This document shows, one piece after another, positions 1 to 7,772 of a stretch of DNA of 64,000 bases. A model generated the notes under the pieces. It searched no databases, was not told where the DNA came from, and saw nothing but the letters and a program-made list of their open reading frames with translations. The DNA comes from JAKAGZ01 sp963748105. GTDB taxonomy: Bacteria > Bacteroidota > Ignavibacteria > Ignavibacteriales > Ignavibacteriaceae. Location of the stretch: positions 1 through 64,000 of the forward strand of contig CAVVHP010000007.1 in the NCBI GenBank assembly GCA_963748105.1. The letters are read 5' to 3'. Made by a program: the position numbers and the translations under genes. Position 1 is the stretch's first letter, and each line of letters starts with the position of its first letter.

Positions 1-3
1 AGT

Positions 4-1179
4 TTATCGATAAGCTTTTGGTTGTAATGCAGATTTATCGAAAGCAAAATAAATATCAGTGGTCATAGCTTCCGTTTTTACAATTTGTGCAACCGTTTGC
101 ATCAACTTATCTCCTTTAGGAGTATTAGGGCATTTATCCAGGTAATTCGGAACGCCATCACCATCTGAATCAAGCGGGCAGCCGTTATCATCCACATTAA
201 CTCCAGAAGGAGTATTCGGACATTTGTCAAGATAATCAGCAACACCATCGTTGTCAGTATCGATCGGGCAACCACTGGCATCGACTGTTACGCCAACCGG
301 TGTGTTTGCACATTTATCCAGATAGTCTGCAACGCCGTCACCGTCAGAATCAACCGGGCAACCACTTGCATCGACTGTCACACCAGCCGGTGTGTTTGCG
401 CATTTGTCCAGGTAATCTGCAACACCGTCATTGTCTGAGTCAACCGGACAGCCAAATTCATCTACAGTAACACCCATCGGGGTGTTCGGACACATATCTT
501 TGGAATCATTTACGCCATCACCGTCGGTATCTGTATCCCTCCCTAAATAAAATGAAAGGCCAACAGTTGCTGTGCCTACCCAGTCCTGGTGTTCACCTCT
601 TATGTGTCCATCAAGAGCGTCTGAATTTTCACTTTTAATTGGTGTCATTAGACCACCAATGACATTTAGACTAACATTTTGTCCAAGCATAAAACGAATA
701 CCGGCTTCACCTGTATATGCCCAAATCTTGAACATTGTTTCGCCCGGAAGGAATTCAACACCATTATTATCTTTTGGTGTGACCCAAAGATGTGATACGC
801 CCAAAGAAATATATGGGTAAACGACATCACTGGCCGCAATAGTAAAAGAAAGTGCTGCGCCGGCCATAAAGTATGTTGTTCTAAGTTCTGCAGGGACTAA
901 ATAAGAACTTGTTCCACCAATGGTTCCATATCCTCCAAAAGCCTTTATTCCAAAATTTGATTTTGAAGAAGATCCAAAGAAATATTCAAGAGAGCCTTTA
1001 CCGATATAGCCTGGTTTAATATCGGCATAATCAGTCTGGCCAATTGTAACCCCACCTTCAACGGTAATAACAGTCACATTGGATAGAGAATTTTTTACTT
1101 TATAATCGCCCGAGTCCTGGCTTAATCCAAGCTGGACAATTCCAAAACTTATTAATATTACAAATAGTAACCTTTTCAT
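4..1179 (-). CDS. OmpA-family outer-membrane protein with thrombospondin type-3 repeats, C-terminus cut short
   Basis: This 391-residue envelope protein probably links the outer membrane to peptidoglycan. It has a signal peptide (about 1-20, ending GLSQ), then a beta-barrel-like region to about 215. Five calcium-binding TSP3 repeats follow, of the form DxDGDGVxDxxDxCxNTPxGV, to about 355. The OmpA peptidoglycan-binding domain only begins (IYFAFDKSALQPKAYR) before a TAA at the window edge. Shifting by one base at that point reads IDKL, as expected for the family, so a frame break is likely, and only the first ~20 residues of that domain are present. The start has a good ribosome site (GGGAGG, 7 nt upstream). 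A shared regulatory element lies 126 bp upstream. Confidence 0.85.
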   Translation of the reverse strand: MKRLLFVILISFGIVQLGLSQDSGDYKVKNSLSNVTVITVEGGVTIGQTDYADIKPGYIGKGSLEYFFGSSSKSNFGIKAFGGYGTIGGTSSYLVPAELRTTYFMAGAALSFTIAASDVVYPYISLGVSHLWVTPKDNNGVEFLPGETMFKIWAYTGEAGIRFMLGQNVSLNVIGGLMTPIKSENSDALDGHIRGEHQDWVGTATVGLSFYLGRDTDTDGDGVNDSKDMCPNTPMGVTVDEFGCPVDSDNDGVADYLDKCANTPAGVTVDASGCPVDSDGDGVADYLDKCANTPVGVTVDASGCPIDTDNDGVADYLDKCPNTPSGVNVDDNGCPLDSDGDGVPNYLDKCPNTPKGDKLMQTVAQIVKTEAMTTDIYFAFDKSALQPKAYR

Positions 1180-1304
1180 TTATAGCCTCCCGGCATTTTA
1201 TTATTAAAAATTCAGTTGAAACAATTAGCTCCGGCCAAACAAAATCATAAAAAGATTAATTGGTTTTAATCTCACTATATAATCAGCAGTTATGGGGCAT
1301 GATT

Positions 1305-1350
1305 CAATCAGTCAAAGGGATGAAAAAGGGACTACATCTTTTGGGTGAGT
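1305..1350 (-). promoter_or_regulatory. Conserved ~40-bp upstream element, copy A
   Basis: On the plus strand the core reads GGGATGAAAAAGGGACTAC followed by ATCTTTTGGG. Nearly the same sequence recurs at 4982-5030 and 6193-6240. This copy lies about 126 bp upstream of the OmpA-like gene start (1179) and downstream of the DUF748-like gene. The element is non-coding, in an intergenic gap of 255 bp. It is probably an operator or extended promoter. Its extension (gagttaccgg...cccgggg) is partly shared with copy C only. Confidence 0.7.
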
Positions 1351-1433
1351 TACCGGTATATTCCCGGGGATAATAAGATCCAGCACTAATAATTAATTTC
1401 ATTTTCCCGAAAAATGATTGGAAATTTAAATTA

Positions 1434-2838
1434 TCAGTTAGCCGCGGCTACTTCAGGAGGAAATCCGACTACATCACCGATTCCACTTCGCAGAGCAAAC
1501 CATATAAACTGAAAAAATGGCTCTCCTGGTTTATGCGTGTATATTATGCTACCTATCTTCATTAAACCGTTTTCGTCTGGCATGTTGGAGTCCCGAATAA
1601 CAAATACTTTCCCAACGAAAGAGAGAATTCGTGTTAAATATTCCTTTTTCACTGCCGGTTTCTTTATCAAGAATTGCAATTGATAGGTCCCGGTAAGCAA
1701 CCCTCAATGTTCCGGTCGCTTGTCCCGAATTAACATTTATATTAAAGGCCGCGGACTGTACAGCTCCGGATTTAACTCGTTGATGTTCACCTGCTTCAAT
1801 AAATGAATTTAAAGTAGTTGCATCCATTTGGCCAAGCGAACCGGAATATTGAAATGAAAAATCATTTGGCGTGAGAGGAATCTCCATAGATAATTTCATT
1901 GTGCCGGAATTCATAAAAAGTCCTTCACCAGTAATAAATAAAGTATCAGGACTTATCGTATGATTTACAATTCCAATTACCGAAATATTTACTTTATTAA
2001 ATGTAATTACTCCAGGCTTTGCTCCTACTTTGAACCTCTCACTATATTTCAATCGTCCATTTATGATATTCAAATTTTCTATCTGAATTATTTCCTTTAT
2101 TGAAGAAAGAGCCTGGACCGGCATTTGTGGGTTTGCTGAGTTCAGGTCATTAGGTTTATCCATATTTACAAGAATATCAGTCAGCATATCATGAATATTA
2201 ATGCTTCCCACTTTATAGGCTGTTCCCTGAAAGAGTGCTGGAAAATCAATAGATGTTATATCTATTTTAGGGATATTTATATTAAACCTGGTTTGCTTGA
2301 AATTACTATTAGCAAAGAATCTTTCATCCGCTATCGACGGATAATATTTTATTGAATCAGAGACAATTTCAGAATCGGGTACAGAGATATGCAGCGTTCC
2401 AACGCGAAGTGTTTTCTGGTCCTTATAAAAATCTACTGCTATATCCTCAATATTAAATTCTAAGTTCTTAATATTGCTTGAATCCAAACTGCCGTTCCGG
2501 ATAGTTTTTATCCATCCTATTCCGCCAACGGAAACAGAAGCAGCACCTGCTGAAATAGAGGAGTCCCTGGCATCTATTTTTAATGAATCTATTACTAAAC
2601 GATTTTTCCAGACACTATAATGCATATCACTGTATTCTATTTTGTAAGCCGGATACGCGTCATTTAAAGTTTTGTCAATCTTATCTTTAAAAAATGAATT
2701 GATAAAATAATCCGTAAATAAAATGAAAATCAGCAGGCACATTAAAACGATTGAGCCAATAATAATGCTGCCATATTTTAATATTTTAATAAATGATGAT
2801 TTGTCCCAATTACCGGAGCTATTTTTAATAGTTTTCAT
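1434..2838 (-). pseudogene. DUF748/AsmA-like envelope protein, frame broken near its C-terminus
   Basis: This is a membrane-anchored periplasmic protein of the AsmA/DUF748 type, a group thought to act in outer-membrane biogenesis or lipid transfer. A TM helix at about 20-45 is followed by a beta-rich body with repeated 'hydrophobic strand, IDxxS' patterns. The main frame runs 1549-2838 (429 residues). Its last ~25 residues look unrelated to the fold, while a second frame (1434-1700) supplies a good C-terminal end (SFVGKVFVIRDS...GIGDVVGFPPE). The two frames meet near 1610-1640, so a single-base indel splits the gene. The start has GAGG at 8 nt. It sits 42 bp downstream of the AI-2E transporter in the same operon. 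Sequencing error and true mutation cannot be told apart here. Confidence 0.7.
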
Positions 2839-2880
2839 AACTTTGCCTCATTATTTTTAGGCGAAGACGCCTGGAGATCA

Positions 2881-3914
2881 TTATATTTTTCTGAACTTAG
2901 CAGCAGATGCAATCCAGCGGGTGCTTTCATTGCTTTCAAATGCAAATTTCAATGTCATAGTTAACGGGATACATAAGAATTGCACCAATCACACCAAGCA
3001 AACTGCCCCAAAAAATCAAGAGAAAGAAAGACAATCAAGGTAGAGAGCCCGAGTTTACGGCCCATCAGACGGGGTTCAATTACATTACCAATGATAAATC
3101 CGATAAAAATATTTCCCGCAACTACAAGCAGCGCGCTTCCCATTCCGAGTTGAACAAGTGCCATAAGAGCGGCAGGAATTACAGCTATGACTGAACCGAT
3201 ATTAGGTATGTAATGAAGCAGAAAAGCAAGGAAGCCCCATAGAACTGGATATTGCACGCCAAGTATATACATCCATACTGCAATTAAAATTCCGGCAGCC
3301 AGGTTGATTAAAGTTTTGAGTACCATATATCGTTTCATATCAACTACAAACCTTGTGAACCGCGGAAATGCCTGCTCGGGATCACCAAGGATAGCGCGAA
3401 GTTTTTTGGGAAAGCTTGAGACTTCAAGCAGTATAAAAGTTACTGTTAGCAAAATTAAAATAAAATCTGTAATTAGCGCGCCCAAGCCGGATATCAGCCC
3501 GGCGGAAAAATTCATTATTGCTTCTGCGTTAATATAATCTAGTAAAAATTTTTGCGTTCCGGAAAAACCCTTACTTCTTAAAAGAGCACTTAGCTGCAAT
3601 ACCTGTTCCCTAACGCGTTCCTGCAAATGAGGAAGCTCATTAGTAAAATTATTAATGGAAGAACCAATTTGTGCTCCAATCAGTAACAGGATAAGTATTA
3701 TTACTCCCATCACAATCATTACCGCAAATACGGACGGGATTTTTTTCCCTTTTAACCAAAGTACCGGTGGGGTTGCGAGCAGGGCAAGGAAAAAAGAAAC
3801 AAGCAACAATACAACAACTGATTGCGCCAGGGTTATTCCCGCAATAATTATTATTAATGCTGCCGCGCTGAGAAGAATACGAATTCCGCGGGTTGATATA
3901 ATCTGTTGAGTCAT
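2881..3914 (-). pseudogene. AI-2E/PerM-family transporter with two frame breaks at the C-terminus
   Basis: This is a polytopic inner-membrane exporter-like protein of the AI-2E family, with about 8 TM helices including an N-terminal pair, a long soluble stretch (about 75-135) and a C-terminal bundle. The open frame stops at 2961 (317 residues) with an atypical tail (DFLGQFAWCDW). Removing one base near 3015 gives the family-like IFWGSLLGVIGAILMYP. Removing one more base near 2970 gives PLTMTLKFAFES... and a stop at 2881. So two one-base insertions explain the tail. It lies 12 bp downstream of the CDP-alcohol phosphatidyltransferase, in the stress-like operon. Confidence 0.75.
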
Positions 3915-3926
3915 AATTTTATCCGG

Positions 3927-4439
3927 TTATATTTTTTTTAACTTAATGTCGGATATCATTGCAACAGCTGAAGCAAAATAAAAGATTACAAACCAGCCTA
4001 AATATTCGGGTAAAAATAAATATCCGATGAAAGAAATGGTCGATACACCGGATGCTGCCAATACAGTAGGGATCCCGGTAAATCCTTTTTGTTTATATGC
4101 CGTGAAATAAGCAAGCCTTATTGAAGCCGCTCCAATATTTAGAAATCCCGCAATTAACATTGCAATACCATTTATTCCCAAAAACCATCCAAACACAACT
4201 GAAGCCGAAACCGCCATAAAATCTGTAAAACTATCCAGGTAAATACCCAGCGCTCCTCCTCCAATTGAACGTGCTAATTTTCCGTCAAAATAATCCAGGA
4301 GGAATTGTGTAAGAATTAGCACATAAGCAACTACTAATAAACCTATCAAAGAAAAATAAACTGAGAAAGAGACGCACAAAAGCCCGAGTAAAGTAATTAT
4401 ATCGGGTCTTCGTAGTGTGCGCAATTGATTAAATAACAT
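3927..4439 (-). CDS. CDP-alcohol phosphatidyltransferase family membrane protein
   Basis: This enzyme of phospholipid synthesis transfers a phosphatidyl group from CDP-diacylglycerol to a small alcohol such as serine, glycerol or inositol. The 170 residues carry the signature LDYFDGKLAR...GIYLDSFTDF, which gives all the metal-binding aspartates of DxxDGxxAR...GxxxDxxxD. The gap between AR and G is 7 residues, one shorter than the usual 8-9. There are about 5-6 TM helices. The substrate alcohol cannot be read from sequence, and the short length is closer to PssA/PgsA-like forms. It lies between the lmo0937-like gene and the AI-2E transporter gene, probably in one operon. Confidence 0.85.
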   Translation of the reverse strand: MLFNQLRTLRRPDIITLLGLLCVSFSVYFSLIGLLVVAYVLILTQFLLDYFDGKLARSIGGGALGIYLDSFTDFMAVSASVVFGWFLGINGIAMLIAGFLNIGAASIRLAYFTAYKQKGFTGIPTVLAASGVSTISFIGYLFLPEYLGWFVIFYFASAVAMISDIKLKKI

Positions 4440-4531
4440 CGCAATTTTTCCTCATCAATCAACCGGGGTATGACTTCAAAATTATATTTTAATTGCTAAT
4501 TGCTTAAAATGTTTAGCAAGTTTAATTTGCT

Positions 4532-4681
4532 TCAAAGTACCCGGCGACCGCTGATTACTCTAATTAAAATCATTATGATTGCAATTACCAGCAGGATATG
4601 AATTACACCACCCATCGTGTAAGAGGTGAGAAACCCGAGTAACCACAATATTACCAATACAACTGCTATAGTGTATAACAT
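4532..4681 (-). CDS. lmo0937-like 49-residue membrane protein
   Basis: A very short gene encodes two hydrophobic helices: MLYTIAVVLVILWLLGF, then TSYTMGGVIHILLVIAIIM, ending in a basic tail RVISGRRVL. The pattern LYTIAVVLVILWLLG...TMGGxIHILLVIAI matches the lmo0937 family of small membrane proteins, which often sit in stress gene sets of Bacteroidota and Proteobacteria. The start is supported by AAAGG about 8 nt upstream. It lies 85 bp downstream of a micro-lipoprotein and 92 bp upstream of the phosphatidyltransferase. The molecular function is unknown. Confidence 0.8.
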   Translation of the reverse strand: MLYTIAVVLVILWLLGFLTSYTMGGVIHILLVIAIIMILIRVISGRRVL

Positions 4682-4766
4682 AGTAATATACCTTTATGTT
4701 TTAATGTTTATAAGTATGACTTTTGAATATCTCTTTTATCAAACTCAGATTATCCGGCTGCAATAA

Positions 4767-4898
4767 TTACTTTGCCAGTCTGATAATCTTTTGACTTTGT
4801 TGTTTATCAACTGAAACCTTTCCACTAGCGCTGCATCCATACACAAAAAGTGATGCGGCAAAAGCCAGAACCAAAAATATTGCGTTAAATTTTTTCAC
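4767..4898 (-). CDS. 43-residue lipoprotein, paralogue 1
   Basis: This short gene starts with GTG after a strong AGGAG site. Residues 1-21 form a lipoprotein signal (MKKFNAIFLVLAFAASLF then VYGC). The mature part is only about 22 residues: CSASGKVSVDKQQSQKIIRL then AK, Ser-rich at the front and basic at the end. A second gene of exactly the same length, with the same CSAS...V.VxKQQS pattern, lies at 5977-6108. It leads the operon of the lmo0937-like protein, phosphatidyltransferase, AI-2E transporter and DUF748-like protein. Entericidin-like micro-lipoproteins are the nearest analogy, but function is not known. Confidence 0.75.
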   Translation of the reverse strand: MKKFNAIFLVLAFAASLFVYGCSASGKVSVDKQQSQKIIRLAK

Positions 4899-4940
4899 GG
4901 TTTTCTCCTGTAAAATTAATTTTGCAGGTCATCTATATAT

Positions 4941-5030
4941 TTAAATAATGACTGCAGGAAAAAATATGATTTAGGTTAGTGGAATACTATCGGGCTAAAG
5001 GATGAAAAGGGAACTACATCTTTCGGCTGA
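4941..5030 (-). promoter_or_regulatory. Conserved upstream element, copy B, with shared leader block
   Basis: The core GGATGAAAAGGGAACTACAT with CTTTCGG spans 4982-5026. It lies 84 bp upstream of the GTG start of the 43-residue lipoprotein at 4898, nearly the same distance as copy C from its lipoprotein (85 bp). A second block, TTAAATAATGACTGC (4941-4955), also recurs at the matching distance in copy C. This is probably a promoter with an upstream activator or sigma-factor site; transcription runs on the minus strand. Confidence 0.7.
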
Positions 5031-5102
5031 GGAAAAATAAAAAGAGAAATTATCAGCCGGAGAAGGCTTCTGAATATGTGAAAATATTCTAAAATTAAAA
5101 TC

Positions 5103-5145
5103 AAAGGGCAGGGTCTTATTAATTAAAATAATTAACCTGCCCTTT
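5103..5145 (-). terminator. Terminator of the tetrahaem cytochrome operon
   Basis: The stem AAAGGGCAGG...CCTGCCCTTT has a loop of AT-rich, partly paired sequence. On the minus strand it is followed by GATTTTAATTTT. It sits 28 bp past the cytochrome stop and closes the unit 5173-6108. Confidence 0.75.
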
Positions 5146-5172
5146 AATACATATTATCTCTGCGATAAGAAA

Positions 5173-5736
5173 TTACTTACTCTTTTTGGGGATATCGTGT
5201 TTAATCTTAGTCCACATTTCTGTAAAGTCGGTTTTGGTTGAATCATATGTCGGGCTGTCTGAATTATGACATCCTTTGCATAAAGCAACGCGTTCTTCTT
5301 CTGTCTTATATACAAGGAGCCCATTTTCTACTGATTCTTTTACATTTTTCATAACCTTAAGGCTTTTATAATCACTTCCCGCACCGTGACAGGTTTCACA
5401 TTGAACCCCATCTTCCATTTTGAATTTTGCGGTTTTCAGTGAAGCGCTTATGTTATAACCGCTGACGTGGCATTTTAAGCAGGCTTCGCTTAATACTGCA
5501 TTTGTAGACAGTCCCTTTGCTTTTGCTATACTATCAGCTTCTGCTGTTTTTAAAGTTTCATAAGCTTTGGAATGAGCACTGGCTTGCCAGATATGAATTT
5601 GCTCACCTTGTTTTTCGGACTTGTGGCACATACCACAGGTCTCTGCGCCGACAAATGAATGACTGGCGGTAGAATCCTGGGCAAGTAATGCCGGTGCTCC
5701 AAACATAACGATTAAAAAGACAATTTTTTTTAGCAT
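5173..5736 (-). CDS. Periplasmic tetrahaem cytochrome c (cytochrome c554-like)
   Basis: This is a secreted electron carrier with a signal peptide (about 1-19, ending LLAQ). Four CxxCH haem c motifs are visible in the 187 residues: CGMCH near 34, CLKCH near 87, CETCH near 115 and CKGCH near 153. Extra histidines (HIW, SAH, HVSG) could be the distal ligands. The arrangement fits the cytochrome c554/multihaem family. It is the last gene of a three-gene unit behind a micro-lipoprotein and a two-TM protein, with a good AAGGA site and its own terminator. The redox partner is unknown, and it is not next to the large conduit cluster. Confidence 0.85.
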   Translation of the reverse strand: MLKKIVFLIVMFGAPALLAQDSTASHSFVGAETCGMCHKSEKQGEQIHIWQASAHSKAYETLKTAEADSIAKAKGLSTNAVLSEACLKCHVSGYNISASLKTAKFKMEDGVQCETCHGAGSDYKSLKVMKNVKESVENGLLVYKTEEERVALCKGCHNSDSPTYDSTKTDFTEMWTKIKHDIPKKSK

Positions 5737-5765
5737 TTTATTTCCTTTTATTAAGTGGAAAAAGA

Positions 5766-5948
5766 TTACTCTGTATCCGATTTTTCTTTTTGACGGGTTT
5801 TTAAAACTCCCGCCATAATTCCAATGCCAACAATGATAATGACACCTGTAAATATCCAGATTGGAGAAGCATTTAACTTATAAGCTCCCAGGGCCAGGCC
5901 TCCGGCCAGGATTATAGTCCCGATTAGATAGATCGCAAAATTTGACAA
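5766..5948 (-). CDS. 60-residue two-helix membrane protein
   Basis: No named family is recognised. Two TM helices (about 4-24 and 31-50) are joined by KLNASPI, with a polar, charged tail (KTRQKEKSDTE). The start is TTG with AGGAG 6 nt upstream. It sits 28 bp after the second 43-residue lipoprotein and 29 bp before the tetrahaem cytochrome, so the three are almost certainly co-transcribed. Confidence 0.75.
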   Translation of the reverse strand: MSNFAIYLIGTIILAGGLALGAYKLNASPIWIFTGVIIIVGIGIMAGVLKTRQKEKSDTE

Positions 5949-5976
5949 TTGAATCTCCTATTGAATTAAAATTATT

Positions 5977-6108
5977 TTATTTAATAACTTTTACTGTTTG
6001 ATTGCTTTGTTGTTTACCAACCGTCACACCTGCACTGGCACTGCAACTATACATAATTAGGGAAACAGCAAAAATCAGAATTAAAAATACTACGTTTAAC
6101 TTTTTCAC
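5977..6108 (-). CDS. 43-residue lipoprotein, paralogue 2
   Basis: This GTG-started gene is the same length as the one at 4767-4898. The signal region MKKLNVVFLILIFAVSL is followed by the lipobox MYSC. The mature peptide, about 22 residues, reads CSASAGVTVGKQQSNQTVKV then IK. Shared features with paralogue 1 are the CSAS front, V(T/S)V, KQQS and a basic end. The promoter-proximal blocks are also shared, so the duplication included the regulatory region. It leads the unit with the two-TM protein and tetrahaem cytochrome. Function is unknown. Confidence 0.75.
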   Translation of the reverse strand: MKKLNVVFLILIFAVSLIMYSCSASAGVTVGKQQSNQTVKVIK

Positions 6109-6192
6109 AGTGATTCTCCGGTTAGAATAATTTTACAATTCATTTCTGTTTTTAAATAATGATTGCGTAGAGAAGATATTATAGAAGATAGG

Positions 6193-6240
6193 AGGATACA
6201 ATCGGTCGAAGGGATGAAAAAAGGACTACTACTTTCGGGC
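6193..6240 (-). promoter_or_regulatory. Conserved upstream element, copy C
   Basis: The core GGGATGAAAAAAGGACTAC with CTTTCGGGC starts 85 bp upstream of the paralogue-2 lipoprotein start. A TATAAT-like box reads on the minus strand at about 6178-6183, between element and gene. The block TTAAATAATGATTGC (6152-6166) matches copy B. The element sits directly beside the stop codon of the NarL-type regulator gene (6258). Confidence 0.7.
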
Positions 6241-6257
6241 AGTTTAACTTACCGGGG

Positions 6258-6950
6258 TTATTCCTCAAACAATGAAGTATTATCAATTGCAGTTTTGTAA
6301 GCATCGGAGAGGTGTGCGTGTTTTGCAATCTGTACGCGGGTGTTAAGTGCTAATTTTTCAAGAATGTTATGTACGTGACTTTTAACTGTGTAAGGAGAAA
6401 GATGAAGCTTTTGTGCTATTTCCTTATTTGTAAAACCATCGGCAATTAATTCAATAACCTGTTTTTCACGTTTTGTCATACGAACCGATTTATCAATTAC
6501 TGATGCAGATGATCCGCTGATTGCGTGTTCAACGATCTGAGAAAAAAGAGTGCCGGTCAGATGCGGCGGCAGAACTTTAGTACCCTGGTAAACTGTGCGG
6601 ATAGTCTTAAAAAAATCGGTTACATTTGCATCTTTAAGTATGAAACCTGAAACACCAGCCTGCACAAATTCAAACACATCTGCCTGAAGAGGGATAAGGT
6701 CCATTACAATTATTCTGGTCTCGGGAAAATGCTGTTTACTTAATTTCACGATTTGCAGACTATTTTGGTTTCTCAAACCCAGGTCGAGCAATATTATATT
6801 GGGCTTCTGTTTTTCCATCAAAGATAAAATGTTTTCGCCATTACCTACTGTAGCCACAACGTTCATATCCTCCTGTTTTTTAAGCATTAAGGCAAGACCA
6901 TCACGAAGCAGCCTGTTGTCTTCAATAAGTAATATTTTAATTCTTTTCAT
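6258..6950 (-). CDS. NarL/FixJ-family response regulator (orphan)
   Basis: This DNA-binding response regulator has 230 residues from the chosen ATG, which follows GGGGAAAA; an in-frame ATG 18 nt further up lacks a ribosome site. The receiver domain (about 1-120) starts IKILLIEDNRLLRDGL with the acidic pair. The phospho-acceptor is in IILLDLGLR and the conserved lysine in FILKDANV. A LuxR helix-turn-helix follows (about 155-215): MTKREKQVIELIADGFTNKEIA then LHLSPYTVKSHVHNI. No kinase is adjacent. It is the natural candidate for binding the three-copy element found only in this neighbourhood, but that is inference. Confidence 0.88.
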   Translation of the reverse strand: MKRIKILLIEDNRLLRDGLALMLKKQEDMNVVATVGNGENILSLMEKQKPNIILLDLGLRNQNSLQIVKLSKQHFPETRIIVMDLIPLQADVFEFVQAGVSGFILKDANVTDFFKTIRTVYQGTKVLPPHLTGTLFSQIVEHAISGSSASVIDKSVRMTKREKQVIELIADGFTNKEIAQKLHLSPYTVKSHVHNILEKLALNTRVQIAKHAHLSDAYKTAIDNTSLFEE

Positions 6951-6968
6951 TTTTCCCCAATCATCCAA

Positions 6969-7210
6969 TAAATTGCCGATTATTTATACGTAATGGTAGT
7001 TAAAATATAAAATTAAGTGAATTAGTCAAAAAGAATTAGCTTAAATTTAAATAAATCTTTATTTACAGTTGTGCGTAATTGTTTATTACTTAAATGATTT
7101 TAAAATGGATAAATAGCCAGTCTGTCAAATCCGGAGAAAATGGCCTGCATAAAAACGGGGCATTTTATTTTGCTGGGTACTGACAATAAAGTAATAGTTC
7201 CTGAACCCTC
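6969..7210. other. Non-coding AT-rich gap upstream of the regulator
   Basis: This gap lies between the regulator start and the repeat element. I see no open frame, tRNA or clear terminator. It probably holds the regulator promoter. The three-copy element is absent here, so there is no sign of autoregulation through it. Confidence 0.4.
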
Positions 7211-7356
7211 TGTTTAAAGGTAGTGTTTCAATTTCACAATTTGTCATCCCGAACTGGTTTCGTGATCTTTTAAATTTTTGAAAATTCTGAAATAGATCCA
7301 GAATGACATATAGCTAATTCTTTTCAAAAGTGAAATTGAGACGCTACTTGTTTAAA
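7211..7356. repeat. Nested hairpin repeat, copy 1 (67-bp core inside an outer inverted repeat)
   Basis: The inner core (7242-7308) begins TGTCATCCCGAACTGGTTTC and ends ATCCAGAATGACA; the ends are inverted repeats of each other. The outer arms are GTAGTGTTTCAATTTCAC (7220-7237) and GTGAAATTGAGACGCTAC (7330-7347), which pair at 16 of 18 positions, with TTTAAA beyond. A second core of the same 67-bp length is at 11432-11498. It is probably a dispersed REP-like or MITE-like palindrome. Confidence 0.7.
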
Positions 7357-7417
7357 AAGAAACTTGACGAAGATTCCGCTATATTCTATTATTAGGTGAA
7401 TAATTTGTAATTATAAT

Positions 7418-7490
7418 GGGGCTATAGCTCAACTGGGAGAGCGTCTCGTTCGCAACGAGAAGGTTGGCGGTTCGAGCCCGCTTAGCTCCA
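7418..7490 (+). tRNA. tRNA-Ala (anticodon CGC)
   Basis: A full cloverleaf is present: acceptor GGGGCTA/TAGCTCC, D arm GCTC/GAGC, anticodon stem TCTCG/CGAGA with loop TTCGCAA (anticodon CGC), and T arm GGCGG-TTCGAGC-CCGCT. The 3-70 pair is G-T(U), the alanine identity element. The discriminator is A and the CCA is not encoded. Confidence 0.95.
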
Positions 7491-7772
7491 CTGATCTTTC
7501 TGGTTCTTCCTTTATACCTGTAATAACTTAACTGTTCCCTCACTAAAAAGACCGTTAACTAAATTGCGGCCCTTCCGGAACAGATTTTTCTTGACATTAT
7601 TATACGTGATTTGTTAAATTGATTTTCGTAACAGCCAATCTGCTTTAGGGGGGTTGCTTAAAAATTTCCGGGGGTCAAATCAGTTCTCTATTAATATCCC
7701 ATTCTTCCACAATTTTTTAACCCTGAAGGCAGGCACCTAAATAATATTTTTTAACATTAGTTTGGAGAAACT

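Noticed and set aside
5173..5736. Tetrahaem cytochrome as part of the conduit cluster
   Set aside because: It lies 12 kb away in a different, oppositely transcribed operon with its own promoter element and terminator.
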